IMG/VR virus record: IMGVR_UViG_3300021963_000344
Span: 1-36,471 of that record
Direction: 5' to 3' (one strand)
Origin: a virus
Length of the DNA stretch: 36,471 nucleotides
Shown here piece after piece: positions 27,344 through 36,079 of the stretch. Made by a program: the position numbers and the translations under genes. The notes under the pieces were generated by a model. It ran no database searches, was not told the DNA's origin, and saw only the letters and a list, made by a program, of their open reading frames with translations. Every line of letters starts with the position of its first letter. The stretch's first letter is position 1.

Positions 27344-27511
27344 TTAGTTTAATTTAAGAATAAGAGAAAGTAGAATAGCAATAATAAATGCAGCAGAACC
27401 AATAAGAATTTGCTCTAAGCGTTTTAACCTAGCGTTGATGCCTGTATAGCGTTCAGCACATATCGCCTCGTGTGCAGATAACGCTGCCTCGTTTTTATCT
27501 ATTGTAGCCAT
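27344..27511 (-). CDS. Small single-TM protein of the lysis cassette, 55 residues
   Basis: A 56-codon frame begins in a TAATG overlap with the fibre-chaperone stop. It encodes MATIDKNEAALSAHEAICAE, RYTGINARLKRLEQILIGSA and a hydrophobic C-terminal span (AFIIAILLSLILKLN). This 'soluble helix then one TM' design, preceding other lysis genes, fits small holin or antiholin-like proteins (the HEAICAERYxGINARLKRLE motif is frequent in phages). A role in lysis timing is inferred from position. Confidence 0.7.
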   Translation of the reverse strand: MATIDKNEAALSAHEAICAERYTGINARLKRLEQILIGSAAFIIAILLSLILKLN

Positions 27512-27960
27512 TACCATTGCTCTACAGGCAGGTCAGGGAATGTAGCTTGTACTGGTGGGTTTAATGCAATAGCACGAACCGCAGCACGATAATCCACAAA
27601 GTCTTGTTTGTTTAGCAAAGGCACATCGGCTACTTGTGTCCAATCTGTAGCAGATAACTTCTGCTCTGCTGTAGCTTTATTTGCAGCTTTGCATTGTGCA
27701 TCTTTAGCGTCTTTAGCTTCTTGATCCATGTCTACGCAGATAAACTTAGTAAACCATTGATTGTTGATCTGCTCTACACCATCTTGCACTACAAATTGAT
27801 AAAAGCCTGGTGTAGGTTGTGCGCCATTAAGAACAGGATCAGCACCAAACTCGTTTAGGATTTCTACAGAGATTTGTGGTGGAAACGAAGTGTTTGGGTT
27901 GTTAGCCCTAAACTCTGACTCATACATTGTTGCGCCAGTTGAACGAATACGAATTAACAT
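27511..27960 (-). CDS. Tail fibre assembly chaperone-like protein
   Basis: The protein has 149 residues from ATG 27960, preceded by AAAGGA at good spacing; a longer frame begins inside the upstream gene and is unlikely. The C-terminal TDWTQVADVPLLNKQDFVDY, RAAVRAIALNPP and FPDLPVEQW match the tail fibre assembly/APC pattern ('DWxQxxDVPLxNKxxWxxYRxxLRxI...FPxxP'). Such proteins help fold or trimerise the fibre encoded immediately upstream. Confidence 0.78.
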   Translation of the reverse strand: MLIRIRSTGATMYESEFRANNPNTSFPPQISVEILNEFGADPVLNGAQPTPGFYQFVVQDGVEQINNQWFTKFICVDMDQEAKDAKDAQCKAANKATAEQKLSATDWTQVADVPLLNKQDFVDYRAAVRAIALNPPVQATFPDLPVEQW

Positions 27961-27970
27961 GATTTTTCCT

Positions 27971-29932
27971 TTATGCAATAGCCATGAATATGAACGAACC
28001 ACCATTAGCGTTAATAGCAGCTGGTGCAGTAGAACTAATCTCAAATCCAGAAGATACTGGGTCTATATAGTCTGTAGAAGTAACTTCGGCTGCTGTGCTG
28101 TTGAGCAACAAGTAAGGGTCGTTACCAGCAATGATTCCTCTAGCTGTGTCCCATACATACCAATCGCCAGACGGATTACCACCATCCCAGTCATCTGTTC
28201 TGCGAATCAATACAAATCTAGCGCCACCTGTAAATCCACAGTTAATAGTCTGAGTAGCGCCTGTGCCTGTGTAAGAGCCAACTTTAGATACACCAGGGCA
28301 AGTAGCAAATAGATAGGCTACATAAGTTGCAGTAGAACCATTAACAGTTGCAGATGATCCAACAGTAAAAACTGAAGAAGTTGGAGTTGTGTTATTCCAA
28401 ATTGTAGATGCGGTAGATGCTGCAGAATTACCATTTAATTGAATCCATTTTGTATTACCAAGAGCAGAATGGTAAACAGCCCAATTTGTTGCGCCATCTC
28501 TTCTTTTAACAATCATCATTTCAGGCACTACATTTAAATTGTGGTTAAAAGTTGTTGCGCTTCCTGTTCCTGTATAGCAAACTTCATCAAAGAATCCTGG
28601 TCTGCGAGAAAATGAATAAAATACAGAATTAGTAGAACCAAAACCACCAGGCATTTTAAAGCCAGTATTATTCCAACTATCGGAAACGCCTCTATTTGTA
28701 CTGGCAGTTTCTGATGATGTTGTATTTGTGGCTAACCAAGGAGATGACATGCCATTTACCCCAGTTGTATTAACTCCCCTTAATCTATCAGCTACATAAC
28801 GATTATCGCCACCATCTCTGTATGTTTCAATTTGAAAATCTATTGGGAATCCAGTTGTTAATGTTGTTTCTGATGCAGCCGAAGAAGCAATAGGACTAAA
28901 CACAGTAGTAGCATCTGTAGGCACTTTCATTGGTCCTCTACGGATTGCCATGTAGATGTATGTAGCACTAGGAGAAAGATTGCCTTGGTCAAAAGTAAAC
29001 CCAGTTGCTGTTGGGCTACCCCAATTTGCTGAAAATTCTGCACCACTTGTATTTGGTTGCAAAAGTTGATTGTTTGTCTTTGAAAACCCTCGCATTATAT
29101 CTGTAACAAACCAATTTCCTGTTGAATCTGAACGCTTAAACATTAAATACTGTGGTTCATACCCAAGGTTAATTGTGGCATTACCACTACCATCCGTAGT
29201 AAAACTACCGCAAGTAATTACATTATCTGTTCCTGCTGTACCAAATCCACCAGCGTCATGGGCGAATAAATACAATACATAGCTATAGCCGTTAGAGTTT
29301 GCTGTGCCACCAATAGTAACTTGTGTACTTGTAGGGGCAACTGTAATTGTTCCATTTCCAAAAATAGTGCTTGGCGTTGTTGGAGGGGAGCCAGTACCGT
29401 TTGTAAGATTTAAAGCTAATAATGAAGTTGGAATACTTCTGTGATACACATACCAATCATCACCAGCTAAATCAATAACTTTTAAAATCATCATTCCTGG
29501 TGCAGAACCAAGGTTATGACTTATGGTTCTACCAGTTGTTACGCCATTACCAGTATAAGTAACTACATCAAAGAACTTAGCTTGTTTACGGAATGTCCAA
29601 CCTACAACGGTAGCAGTAGTATCGTTTGGTTGACTTGTTCCTAATGAAAATCCATTTGTATTAAAAGAAGTTAATGACTGTGCTGCTACTCGTTCTGCAA
29701 GTGTTAAATCTGAAAAAATTTGTTTTGTTGCGCCTCTATTAGTATCGTATAAACGATTACTAGAAGCGTCTCTGTATTTTGCCCAAACCATTCCACCATA
29801 AGTAGCTAGGTCAATGTTATTAACAATGCTTCTTGCGGTAGAGTTTCCATCCCACAAGTAAGTACTAAATACATCTTCTACAAATACAGGTGGTGTACTA
29901 GGTGTGCCAGCTAGTGCTTTTTTATTAAGCAT
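27971..29932 (-). CDS. Large tail fibre / receptor-binding protein with repeated DUF7483-like domains
   Basis: The protein has 653 residues from ATG 29932, which overlaps the upstream stop by 8 nt with GAGGG upstream. A pattern recurs along the chain: GYEPQYLMFKRSDSTGNWF, NLGSAPGMMILKVIDLAGDD, NVVPEMMIVKRRDGATNWAV and GGARFVLIRRTDDWDGG. The blocks include W-Y-V-Y-H, LLLNSTAAE and YVAYLFA segments, i.e. several copies of a beta-rich domain (DUF7483-like) common in aquatic phage fibres. High Ser/Thr/Asn/Gly content fits an extended fibre that recognises the host. Confidence 0.75.
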   Translation of the reverse strand: MLNKKALAGTPSTPPVFVEDVFSTYLWDGNSTARSIVNNIDLATYGGMVWAKYRDASSNRLYDTNRGATKQIFSDLTLAERVAAQSLTSFNTNGFSLGTSQPNDTTATVVGWTFRKQAKFFDVVTYTGNGVTTGRTISHNLGSAPGMMILKVIDLAGDDWYVYHRSIPTSLLALNLTNGTGSPPTTPSTIFGNGTITVAPTSTQVTIGGTANSNGYSYVLYLFAHDAGGFGTAGTDNVITCGSFTTDGSGNATINLGYEPQYLMFKRSDSTGNWFVTDIMRGFSKTNNQLLQPNTSGAEFSANWGSPTATGFTFDQGNLSPSATYIYMAIRRGPMKVPTDATTVFSPIASSAASETTLTTGFPIDFQIETYRDGGDNRYVADRLRGVNTTGVNGMSSPWLATNTTSSETASTNRGVSDSWNNTGFKMPGGFGSTNSVFYSFSRRPGFFDEVCYTGTGSATTFNHNLNVVPEMMIVKRRDGATNWAVYHSALGNTKWIQLNGNSAASTASTIWNNTTPTSSVFTVGSSATVNGSTATYVAYLFATCPGVSKVGSYTGTGATQTINCGFTGGARFVLIRRTDDWDGGNPSGDWYVWDTARGIIAGNDPYLLLNSTAAEVTSTDYIDPVSSGFEISSTAPAAINANGGSFIFMAIA

Positions 29933-30692
29933 CGCCAACCCTCGCACCATAAACTTGTGATCCAACTTTCCACAATGTAATTGCAGTATATCCGCTAGTA
30001 TTTAGCGTAGGAGCAGCAGCAGCGTTTGTTTTCCAAACTACTCCGCTTGCTCCAAATGTAGTATCAGTCCAAGTCAGCGTATAAGCAGAGCCATCGTCTA
30101 CCATTAGGATTACAGACTCGCCATTGGCAAAGTTAGTAGCTTTAGGTGTACGGCTTGCGCCTAGGGTAATTAACTGGATAGAGCCGTTGCCTGGATCAAT
30201 CTCAAACGCTGCGCCATCGGTAATCGTAAAGATGTCCTCTAAGATCGTTCCAATGATCGCAGGATCGGTCAAAGTCTTGTTGGTAAGGGTCTGTGTACCT
30301 GTAGTGGTTACATCGCCTGTAGCGCCAGCTACGAATGAAAGAGTTGCAGATCCGTTTGTAGCTAATACTTGGTTAGCTGTACCATCTGTTGTAGGCAGGG
30401 TAAAGACATTGACAAAGGTAGTAAGATTTTGATCGTATGCTTGGACATTTGTGCCAATCGCTAAACCAAGTGCAGTTCTAGCAGCAGAAGCCGTAGTAGA
30501 GCCTGTACCGCCAGCAGTTAGTGGAATAGTATCTCCGCTAGTACCAGCTTGTAGGTCTTTAATCTGTTTCATTAGGGTACGAATAGCATCGTTTATCCCT
30601 GATGGAGCGCAACCTTCTGCTATGTCAATACCATTAATATCGGTATTATTTGCTGCTGTTGCGGAATATTCCGAGATTTTTGTGATTGGCAT
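29925..30692 (-). CDS. Tail fibre protein, proximal
   Basis: The protein has 255 residues. The start (MPITKISEYSATAANNTDIN, GIDIAEGCAPSGINDAIRTL) and GGTGSTTASAARTALGL are the classic opening of phage tail fibre proteins. QTLTNKTLTDPAIIGTI is another common fibre block. The second half is beta-rich and ends GYTAITLWKVGSQVYGARVG. It probably links the larger fibre downstream to the tail. Confidence 0.82.
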   Translation of the reverse strand: MPITKISEYSATAANNTDINGIDIAEGCAPSGINDAIRTLMKQIKDLQAGTSGDTIPLTAGGTGSTTASAARTALGLAIGTNVQAYDQNLTTFVNVFTLPTTDGTANQVLATNGSATLSFVAGATGDVTTTGTQTLTNKTLTDPAIIGTILEDIFTITDGAAFEIDPGNGSIQLITLGASRTPKATNFANGESVILMVDDGSAYTLTWTDTTFGASGVVWKTNAAAAPTLNTSGYTAITLWKVGSQVYGARVGDA

Positions 30693-30696
30693 TTCT

Positions 30697-32520
30697 TTAT
30701 TCTCCAGTTAATCCAAAGGCTGCGCCATAACCCATGTTAATGGCTTTCTTTTGCAATTCTTTACTTAGTGGCTCTACAGTAGTAGTAGAGGCTTTTGTCA
30801 TCAAACGAGAAGCTAACTTAGGGTCTAACATAGCGTCTACTAGAATCTCCCTAATTTGATCGTCTGTTCCGTTATATAACCAGTTTAATGGTGCTACAAC
30901 TTTATTGGCTGCTGCTGGTACTTCACCAAACATTTGCTTACCAATGATGCCACCGATAACATTGGCTGTAGATAGATTCTTAAATGTATCTGACCCTGGC
31001 ACACGACCAGCACGATTTAATACACCAGCATCTAAATCACGACCAACCTTTTCTAGTGTTCGTACTTGCATTTCTGATAGCTTTGTTTCTTTTGCGGTAG
31101 CACGAATAGCTCTAGCAAAACTAGGCTGAGAAATCATAAAATCGCCAACATTGATTGGATCAGGAATTGTTGACAATACTTTGGTCTTAAATGCCTGTGC
31201 TTCTTCTAAACGCTCTATGCCTTTACTTGCACCAGCATATGTTCTTAGATACTCTCTATAACCTGGCGCATTTTGCTCAATCAAACCATCAACTTCTTTA
31301 ATAACAGCATTAAGTTGTTTGTTTGCTAGGCTGTATGCAGAACCTTCTTTATCAAGCAACCCTTGTGATGCTGCTCGTAAATCTTTGCGAATCTCATATA
31401 GGGCTGGAATAGAGTCTGCTTTTTGTAATGATGTTTTAGCAAAGTTCATGGCATTTACAACTGTGCCACGCTTACCTTCTGCTGATTGCAAAATGTTATC
31501 AATCTTAGAATTAACTTGATTATTAAGAGCTAGCTTTAGATCGTCTCCAGCTAATGTAGCATTAGCAAAGGCTTGTTCTCTTAGTGGCGCAGTAACTTCT
31601 TCACGCTTGGCTAAAGCAAAATCTACGGCATCTTTGTCTTTAGCAAGACGATCCAAGATGTTCATTCTTGCTCGATTAGCTTGACTTGCTTGTGCTGCAA
31701 ATTTGCCTGTAGTGTCTAATGCACGAATAGCTGTTTCTGCTCCAATTAAACCTACATCACGACTAGCTTGTGCAGTAGTTGGTGTATATCCTGGAATAGT
31801 TGGCTCATAAGCAGCTAAACGAGATGGTAAGTTTTCAGGAGCATTTGCTAACTGGCGCAATACATTACCTACGATTGTTTCTCTACCAGCTTCAGTAAAT
31901 GGTCTTACAACTTCACGACCACCACGAGCAACCGCTTGTGTTCCAGCAGAAATACCAGTAGGAGCAACCATACCACCAAGTGCAGCTAATCCTAATTGAC
32001 CAGCAGCACCGACATCTCCGTATTCCCTACCAGCACCAGCAGCAGTAGCACCGCCAATAGCACCAGCAGCTTGCAATCCCATATTCTCTGTAAGCAATCC
32101 TGTGCCTACAGCTCTAGGAGCTAATGCTTGCGCCAATCGAGCAGTACCGCCAACACCAGCTAAAGCTGCTGCACCTTCTTGTGCGATTCGTTCTTGTGGG
32201 GTTTGTGGCTGTGGCAATCCAGCACGAGTAAGTAATGGCTGAATAGCTTGGCTAGGCATTTGAAGATTAAGTCCACTAATTTTGTTAATCAGCGTATTAA
32301 GCGCATCTCCAGCCAACAATGGCAATCCAGCAGCACCAGTCAATCCAGCTCTTGCTGTAAGACCAACTTGACGAGCTAACTCAGAGCCTATTGTTCTTTC
32401 TTCTTTTTTTGTTGTGGCATTAGCCTCATCATACAGTCGTTTAGCAGCAGCATTGATTTCCTTTTCAGACATTGAATCTGGGAACTCAACCTCTCCAACT
32501 TTAGGAATGTCAATAATCAT
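30697..32520 (-). CDS. Internal virion / DNA-ejection protein, large
   Basis: The protein has 607 residues. The N-terminal IDIPKVGEVEFPDSMSEKEI is a frequent start of podovirus virion proteins. Residues 45-210 are Ala/Gly-rich and hydrophobic (LTARAGLTGAAGLPLLAGDA, AIGGATAAGAGREY), and the rest is long helical (ALAKREEVTAPLREQAFANA, AKETKLSEMQVRTLEKVG). This build resembles ejection proteins that cross the cell envelope. It begins in a TAATG overlap with the upstream virion gene. Confidence 0.65.
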   Translation of the reverse strand: MIIDIPKVGEVEFPDSMSEKEINAAAKRLYDEANATTKKEERTIGSELARQVGLTARAGLTGAAGLPLLAGDALNTLINKISGLNLQMPSQAIQPLLTRAGLPQPQTPQERIAQEGAAALAGVGGTARLAQALAPRAVGTGLLTENMGLQAAGAIGGATAAGAGREYGDVGAAGQLGLAALGGMVAPTGISAGTQAVARGGREVVRPFTEAGRETIVGNVLRQLANAPENLPSRLAAYEPTIPGYTPTTAQASRDVGLIGAETAIRALDTTGKFAAQASQANRARMNILDRLAKDKDAVDFALAKREEVTAPLREQAFANATLAGDDLKLALNNQVNSKIDNILQSAEGKRGTVVNAMNFAKTSLQKADSIPALYEIRKDLRAASQGLLDKEGSAYSLANKQLNAVIKEVDGLIEQNAPGYREYLRTYAGASKGIERLEEAQAFKTKVLSTIPDPINVGDFMISQPSFARAIRATAKETKLSEMQVRTLEKVGRDLDAGVLNRAGRVPGSDTFKNLSTANVIGGIIGKQMFGEVPAAANKVVAPLNWLYNGTDDQIREILVDAMLDPKLASRLMTKASTTTVEPLSKELQKKAINMGYGAAFGLTGE

Positions 32521-33479
32521 TATTCAACTCTGCCTGTATTTGGATTGTAAACTTTGCGTTTTTTTTCTGTTTCTGGCAATTTAGCTGGTGCGCCTACTGC
32601 TCTTGTTGCATTTAAACCAAATTCTTCGCCTTGCTGGATATATTCTCCACGCTTGTCATTGTAAGTGGTTGCAGCAGTTCCATACAATTTATCTGCTAAT
32701 GCTTGGAAGTCTGCTCGTTGTGTAGGTGTTAATTTAGTGCCTTTAATAACATTCTGAGCATAGTTTGTAGCACGATCTAAAGCACCAGAAGCAGCCATAG
32801 CCATTGCTAATTCAGACTCACGAACAACTGAGCCTGGATCAAGCAGTTTCATAAACTTTGTAGCTGCTGCCAAATCACCCGCTGGACTAGTTTGTTTAAG
32901 AGAATCAGTAATCTGACCATAAGCAGATTTCATTTCGCTAAATGCTTTGTAAACTGGCTCACCCTTAAATGCACCGCCAAGTTTTAACTCATTCTCAAAA
33001 CCTTTTTGACCACCAGTCATGTCCAAAATTGTTTTTGGAGTTTTCATTGTTACATAGTCAGTAAGAGTAGTATTTGGTGGAATCAAGCCCATATCTCTAG
33101 CTGCTGTAAATTCAGCAATAATTCCTGGTGTTTTGGGTGCGCCTTGTGCTTTTACTTGACCAGTTCTTTTTCCAACCATAGTTGCGCCTTCTGGAAGAAT
33201 TACAGATTCTTCTTCTTGCGCTTTTTTTGCTGCCATAGCATCAGCTAATTGTTGCGTAATTGCGCCTTGGTATGCTTGTTGACCAGCCATTAAGCCAGAT
33301 GCTACTGGTTGCAAAATGCCTTGTGGCATACGAGATGGACCACTAGCAGCAATAATTCCTAAACCAGTATTTAATAAACCAGCTCTTTGCGCTGCTTGGC
33401 GCATCTTTTCTTCGTCAACACCGAGCAATCCACCAACTTGGCTTTGTTGCGGTGGGAATAAATAATCTAATAGTGCCAT
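32520..33479 (-). CDS. Internal virion protein candidate
   Basis: The protein has 319 residues. MALLDYLFPPQQSQVGGLLG, an Ala/Gln-rich helical section (AGLMAGQQAYQGAITQQLAD) and a long helical core with DPGSVVRESELAMAMAASGA and LTPTQRADFQALADKLYG are features of podovirus internal proteins encoded after the tail hub. No enzyme motif is seen. The DPGSVVRESE segment is a frequent block in these proteins. Confidence 0.65.
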   Translation of the reverse strand: MALLDYLFPPQQSQVGGLLGVDEEKMRQAAQRAGLLNTGLGIIAASGPSRMPQGILQPVASGLMAGQQAYQGAITQQLADAMAAKKAQEEESVILPEGATMVGKRTGQVKAQGAPKTPGIIAEFTAARDMGLIPPNTTLTDYVTMKTPKTILDMTGGQKGFENELKLGGAFKGEPVYKAFSEMKSAYGQITDSLKQTSPAGDLAAATKFMKLLDPGSVVRESELAMAMAASGALDRATNYAQNVIKGTKLTPTQRADFQALADKLYGTAATTYNDKRGEYIQQGEEFGLNATRAVGAPAKLPETEKKRKVYNPNTGRVE

Positions 33480-33486
33480 TCTTGCC

Positions 33487-34056
33487 TCACAGTAGAGAAA
33501 TCATTGGTCGCTCTTTTTTACGCTTTGGCGCAAGTAAAGATGCGATAGGGTCAGCTAGGTTTACTTCTTTTCCTGGTTTAAATGGTGCAGATTGCGTTTG
33601 ACTTCCTTGTTGCTGACCAAATCCACCCATAGCTCTTTGCATCATCATTGCTTGCATAGGGCTAATTGTGTATGGATTAGCTACACCTCCAGCAACTGCA
33701 TTAGAAGCTGTGCTTACTGCTGCGTTTGTACCAGCCATCATCTGTGCTGTAGCTGCTGCCGATCCAGCTTGTGTTCCTAAAGTAGCACCAAATGTTCCAG
33801 CCGTTGTAGGAGCAGCAGAACTTAATGCGCCAAATGTTCCAGCAGTAGGAGCTGCACTTAAAGTTCCAAAAGAACTTGCAGCACCAGCAGAGCCAACACC
33901 TGTTGCGCCTACTGTAGCTGGAGCTAAAGCAGATCCACCAGTAAATCCAGCAGCACCGCCTAATAATGCACCACGCATAGGGTTTTCTTTGTCTACTTGT
34001 GAGCCGATTAACGCACCGCCACCAGCTAACAATAATGGGATCTCCATTCCTGACAT
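33487..34056 (-). CDS. Ala/Gly-rich virion protein candidate
   Basis: This 189-residue protein is low in complexity. An N-terminal hydrophobic glycine-zipper segment (LLLAGGGALIGSQVDKENPM, GALLGGAAGFTGGSAL) is followed by repeated GTFGAL/GTFGAT segments and ends in a basic tail (PKRKKERPMISLL). It is likely membrane-active and packaged in the virion, as in other podovirus ejection sets, but this is inferred from composition and position. Confidence 0.55.
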   Translation of the reverse strand: MSGMEIPLLLAGGGALIGSQVDKENPMRGALLGGAAGFTGGSALAPATVGATGVGSAGAASSFGTLSAAPTAGTFGALSSAAPTTAGTFGATLGTQAGSAAATAQMMAGTNAAVSTASNAVAGGVANPYTISPMQAMMMQRAMGGFGQQQGSQTQSAPFKPGKEVNLADPIASLLAPKRKKERPMISLL

Positions 34057-34059
34057 AAT

Positions 34060-34887
34060 TTATCCTAACAATCCAAGACCAGCACCGATAGCTGCGCCTG
34101 GTGTACCACCTATTGCAGCACCAGTAAGCGCACCACCCAATACATTGCCGAATTGGTTGCGATAGACAGGCTGAGATACTTGCATACCAGCTGGCGCACC
34201 ATAAGCACCAGACAGATAGCTTTGTAGTTTTTGATATGGAGCTTGTTGTGCAAAATTAAAACGATTGACCGCATCGGCAATAGCTGTTTCTTGGTAGCCT
34301 TCTGCAACTTGACCAAGTTGGAGCATCTTGTTGATGTCCTCATAATCGGCTTGAGCCAAACTAGGTGCTGCACCGATCATTGCTTGCTGTCTACCACGCT
34401 CTGCTTCATAGTTTTGATATGCAAGGCTTCCAGCAGTATTAGCAAGTGCGTTAGCAAAAGTACCACCAGCACGATCTAAAACCGTACCCATAGCACCAGA
34501 TCCATAACGACCAGCACGACTAGCGTTAGACAATGCTTGGTTTACAGCATCTTGGTATGTTGTTTGTGCGCCCTGTGTGGCAGCTTTAAATGCGCCTTCA
34601 AAGAAAGGATTGCCACCTAAGAAGTTACCCTGAACAGTATTAAGTGCTTGTCTTTGAGCTGCTGGAGTCAACGGATTACCTAGAGAAGCTCGTTGTTGAG
34701 CAGCAGTCAACGCAGCTTGAGTCTGTTGAGATGGACTTACATAAGTTTGCCCAGGATAATATTGAGGAACATCAGGGTTTTGATATAGTCGTGTTGATTC
34801 CTGTAGTCCGTATTGGACAAAAGGGCGCATAACTGGATCAAGTTCTGTCCTCGTTACTGTATTAGTACCGCCACCGCCACCACTCAT
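34060..34887 (-). CDS. Virion protein candidate with C-terminal glycine zipper
   Basis: The protein has 275 residues. PVMRPFVQYGLQESTRLYQN and YYPGQTYVSPSQQTQAALTA are conserved blocks in podovirus tail or ejection proteins. The middle is helical (NQALSNASRAGRYGSGAMGT) and the end is a glycine zipper (GGALTGAAIGGTPGAAIGAG). It starts in an ATGA overlap, with AAGGAG placed at the end of the GNAT-like gene. A role in the ejection conduit is plausible. Confidence 0.6.
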   Translation of the reverse strand: MSGGGGGTNTVTRTELDPVMRPFVQYGLQESTRLYQNPDVPQYYPGQTYVSPSQQTQAALTAAQQRASLGNPLTPAAQRQALNTVQGNFLGGNPFFEGAFKAATQGAQTTYQDAVNQALSNASRAGRYGSGAMGTVLDRAGGTFANALANTAGSLAYQNYEAERGRQQAMIGAAPSLAQADYEDINKMLQLGQVAEGYQETAIADAVNRFNFAQQAPYQKLQSYLSGAYGAPAGMQVSQPVYRNQFGNVLGGALTGAAIGGTPGAAIGAGLGLLG

Positions 34888-35279
34888 AATATCTCCTTAA
34901 CCCATTTCCTAGGTTTAAATCCAAATTTAGGAGCGATCCGATCCCATCCTGACCGCCACGATTCAAAAGTTAAATACTTAAAACCACCATCTTTGGTAAT
35001 TTCAGAAACACAGTCAACTGCGCTTTTGAAATGCCCATTACTATTTGCCCATCCTACCCAGCAATGTAGGGCATCGCCTCTAGGCTCTAATACTGCGAAA
35101 CCTACAGGCTTGTTCTGCTCTGAAAACACCCATAATTGCGATCTGCCATTAAACACATCTGTATATACATCCTCTGGAATCCAGCTTTCTGGTGACTTCC
35201 TGAGTATTTCATCTAATCCTGGTCTAACAAACGCCCACCAGTTCCGTAGTTCTTGTGGATTAACGAGCGTTTTTTGCAT
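34884..35279 (-). CDS. GNAT-fold-like protein
   Basis: The protein has 131 residues. The fold order fits a small acetyltransferase-like domain: a first helix region (LRNWWAFVRPGLDEILRKSP), strands LWVFSEQNKPVGFAVLE and ALHCWVGWA, a helix FKSAVDCVSEI, then FKYLTFESWRSGWDRIAPKF with a terminal GFKPRKWVKEI. Similar proteins occur in the virion module of T7-like phages (gp13-like). The acetyl-CoA loop is not clearly conserved, so it may be structural rather than catalytic. Confidence 0.55.
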   Translation of the reverse strand: MQKTLVNPQELRNWWAFVRPGLDEILRKSPESWIPEDVYTDVFNGRSQLWVFSEQNKPVGFAVLEPRGDALHCWVGWANSNGHFKSAVDCVSEITKDGGFKYLTFESWRSGWDRIAPKFGFKPRKWVKEIL

Positions 35280-35296
35280 ACCACAATTTTAACGAA

Positions 35297-36079
35297 TTAT
35301 CCAACTAAAATATAGCCGTATGTTTTATTTGCTGTATTGTTGGCATAATGGCTAATTGTTGCTGATCCTTGGGTTTGGGCGCTAACATAAACATTACTAA
35401 GGCTGCCGCCTGATATTGCTTGCATTGTTGCAATAACAGAAGGTGTAGCTGGTCTTGTAGGACTTGTTTGTGCTGGTGTTTGTTCTATAGAAAGAGCAGT
35501 ATTTTCTGCTTTCCATACAATCTCTACATAATCATTTGCTGCCAGTTCAATAAAATAATTTAATGCTGCAATAACATGACCAAAAATACTAGCACTTTTA
35601 CGGGCTGGAACAGTGAATTTACTATTAGAATTGGCTATATTTGTACCATTCTTTCTAAACCAAATATCTACATCGTGTTGAGCATTATCTTGATTTTCAA
35701 GCTGTGCGCTAAATTGCAAGTTATAAACACCAGCATTTCTAACATTTAATCTACTGCTATTAGACAAATAAATACCATTGGAATAATCCGTAGTATTAAA
35801 TGTCATTGGGTAAGCAACAGTCGTACTTGCTGCTGCTTGGTCTGTAGAGTCTTGAAACGCACCATACGGAATAGAATCCGAGAAAGCATTAGCAGAATAA
35901 GGCACTAATACAATCTTAGTATCAGAGCTAATGCGCTCATCATACAAAGTCGTAGTTGTGGCGTTGCCTGTGGCTAATGTGACGCTACCTGTATTGTTGG
36001 TCTTGCCGTTTAACATTTGACGGACAACTTCAGCCACATTTCGAGGATCAGAGCCAAAATTGGGTAATGTCCGAAACAT
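35297..36079 (-). CDS. Beta-rich tail or decoration protein
   Basis: The protein has 260 residues. The start MFRTLPNFGSDPRNVAEVVR with QMLNGKTNNTGSVTLATGNA and TTTTLYDERISSDTKIVLVP are recurrent blocks in environmental podoviruses. Residues 115-185 (NAGVYNLQFSAQLENQ, HDVDIWFRKNGTNI, ANDYVEIVWKAE) resemble a jelly-roll or C1q-like sandwich. It follows the tail hub with a TAATG overlap. Binding of sugars or decoration of the tail is possible but not shown. Confidence 0.62.
   Translation of the reverse strand: MFRTLPNFGSDPRNVAEVVRQMLNGKTNNTGSVTLATGNATTTTLYDERISSDTKIVLVPYSANAFSDSIPYGAFQDSTDQAAASTTVAYPMTFNTTDYSNGIYLSNSSRLNVRNAGVYNLQFSAQLENQDNAQHDVDIWFRKNGTNIANSNSKFTVPARKSASIFGHVIAALNYFIELAANDYVEIVWKAENTALSIEQTPAQTSPTRPATPSVIATMQAISGGSLSNVYVSAQTQGSATISHYANNTANKTYGYILVG

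Noticed and set aside
33668-34165. Plus-strand open frame rich in Ala and Pro
   Set aside because: It is antisense to two Ala/Gly-rich virion genes; Ala/Gly codons read in reverse give Ala/Pro runs, so the frame is a composition artefact.
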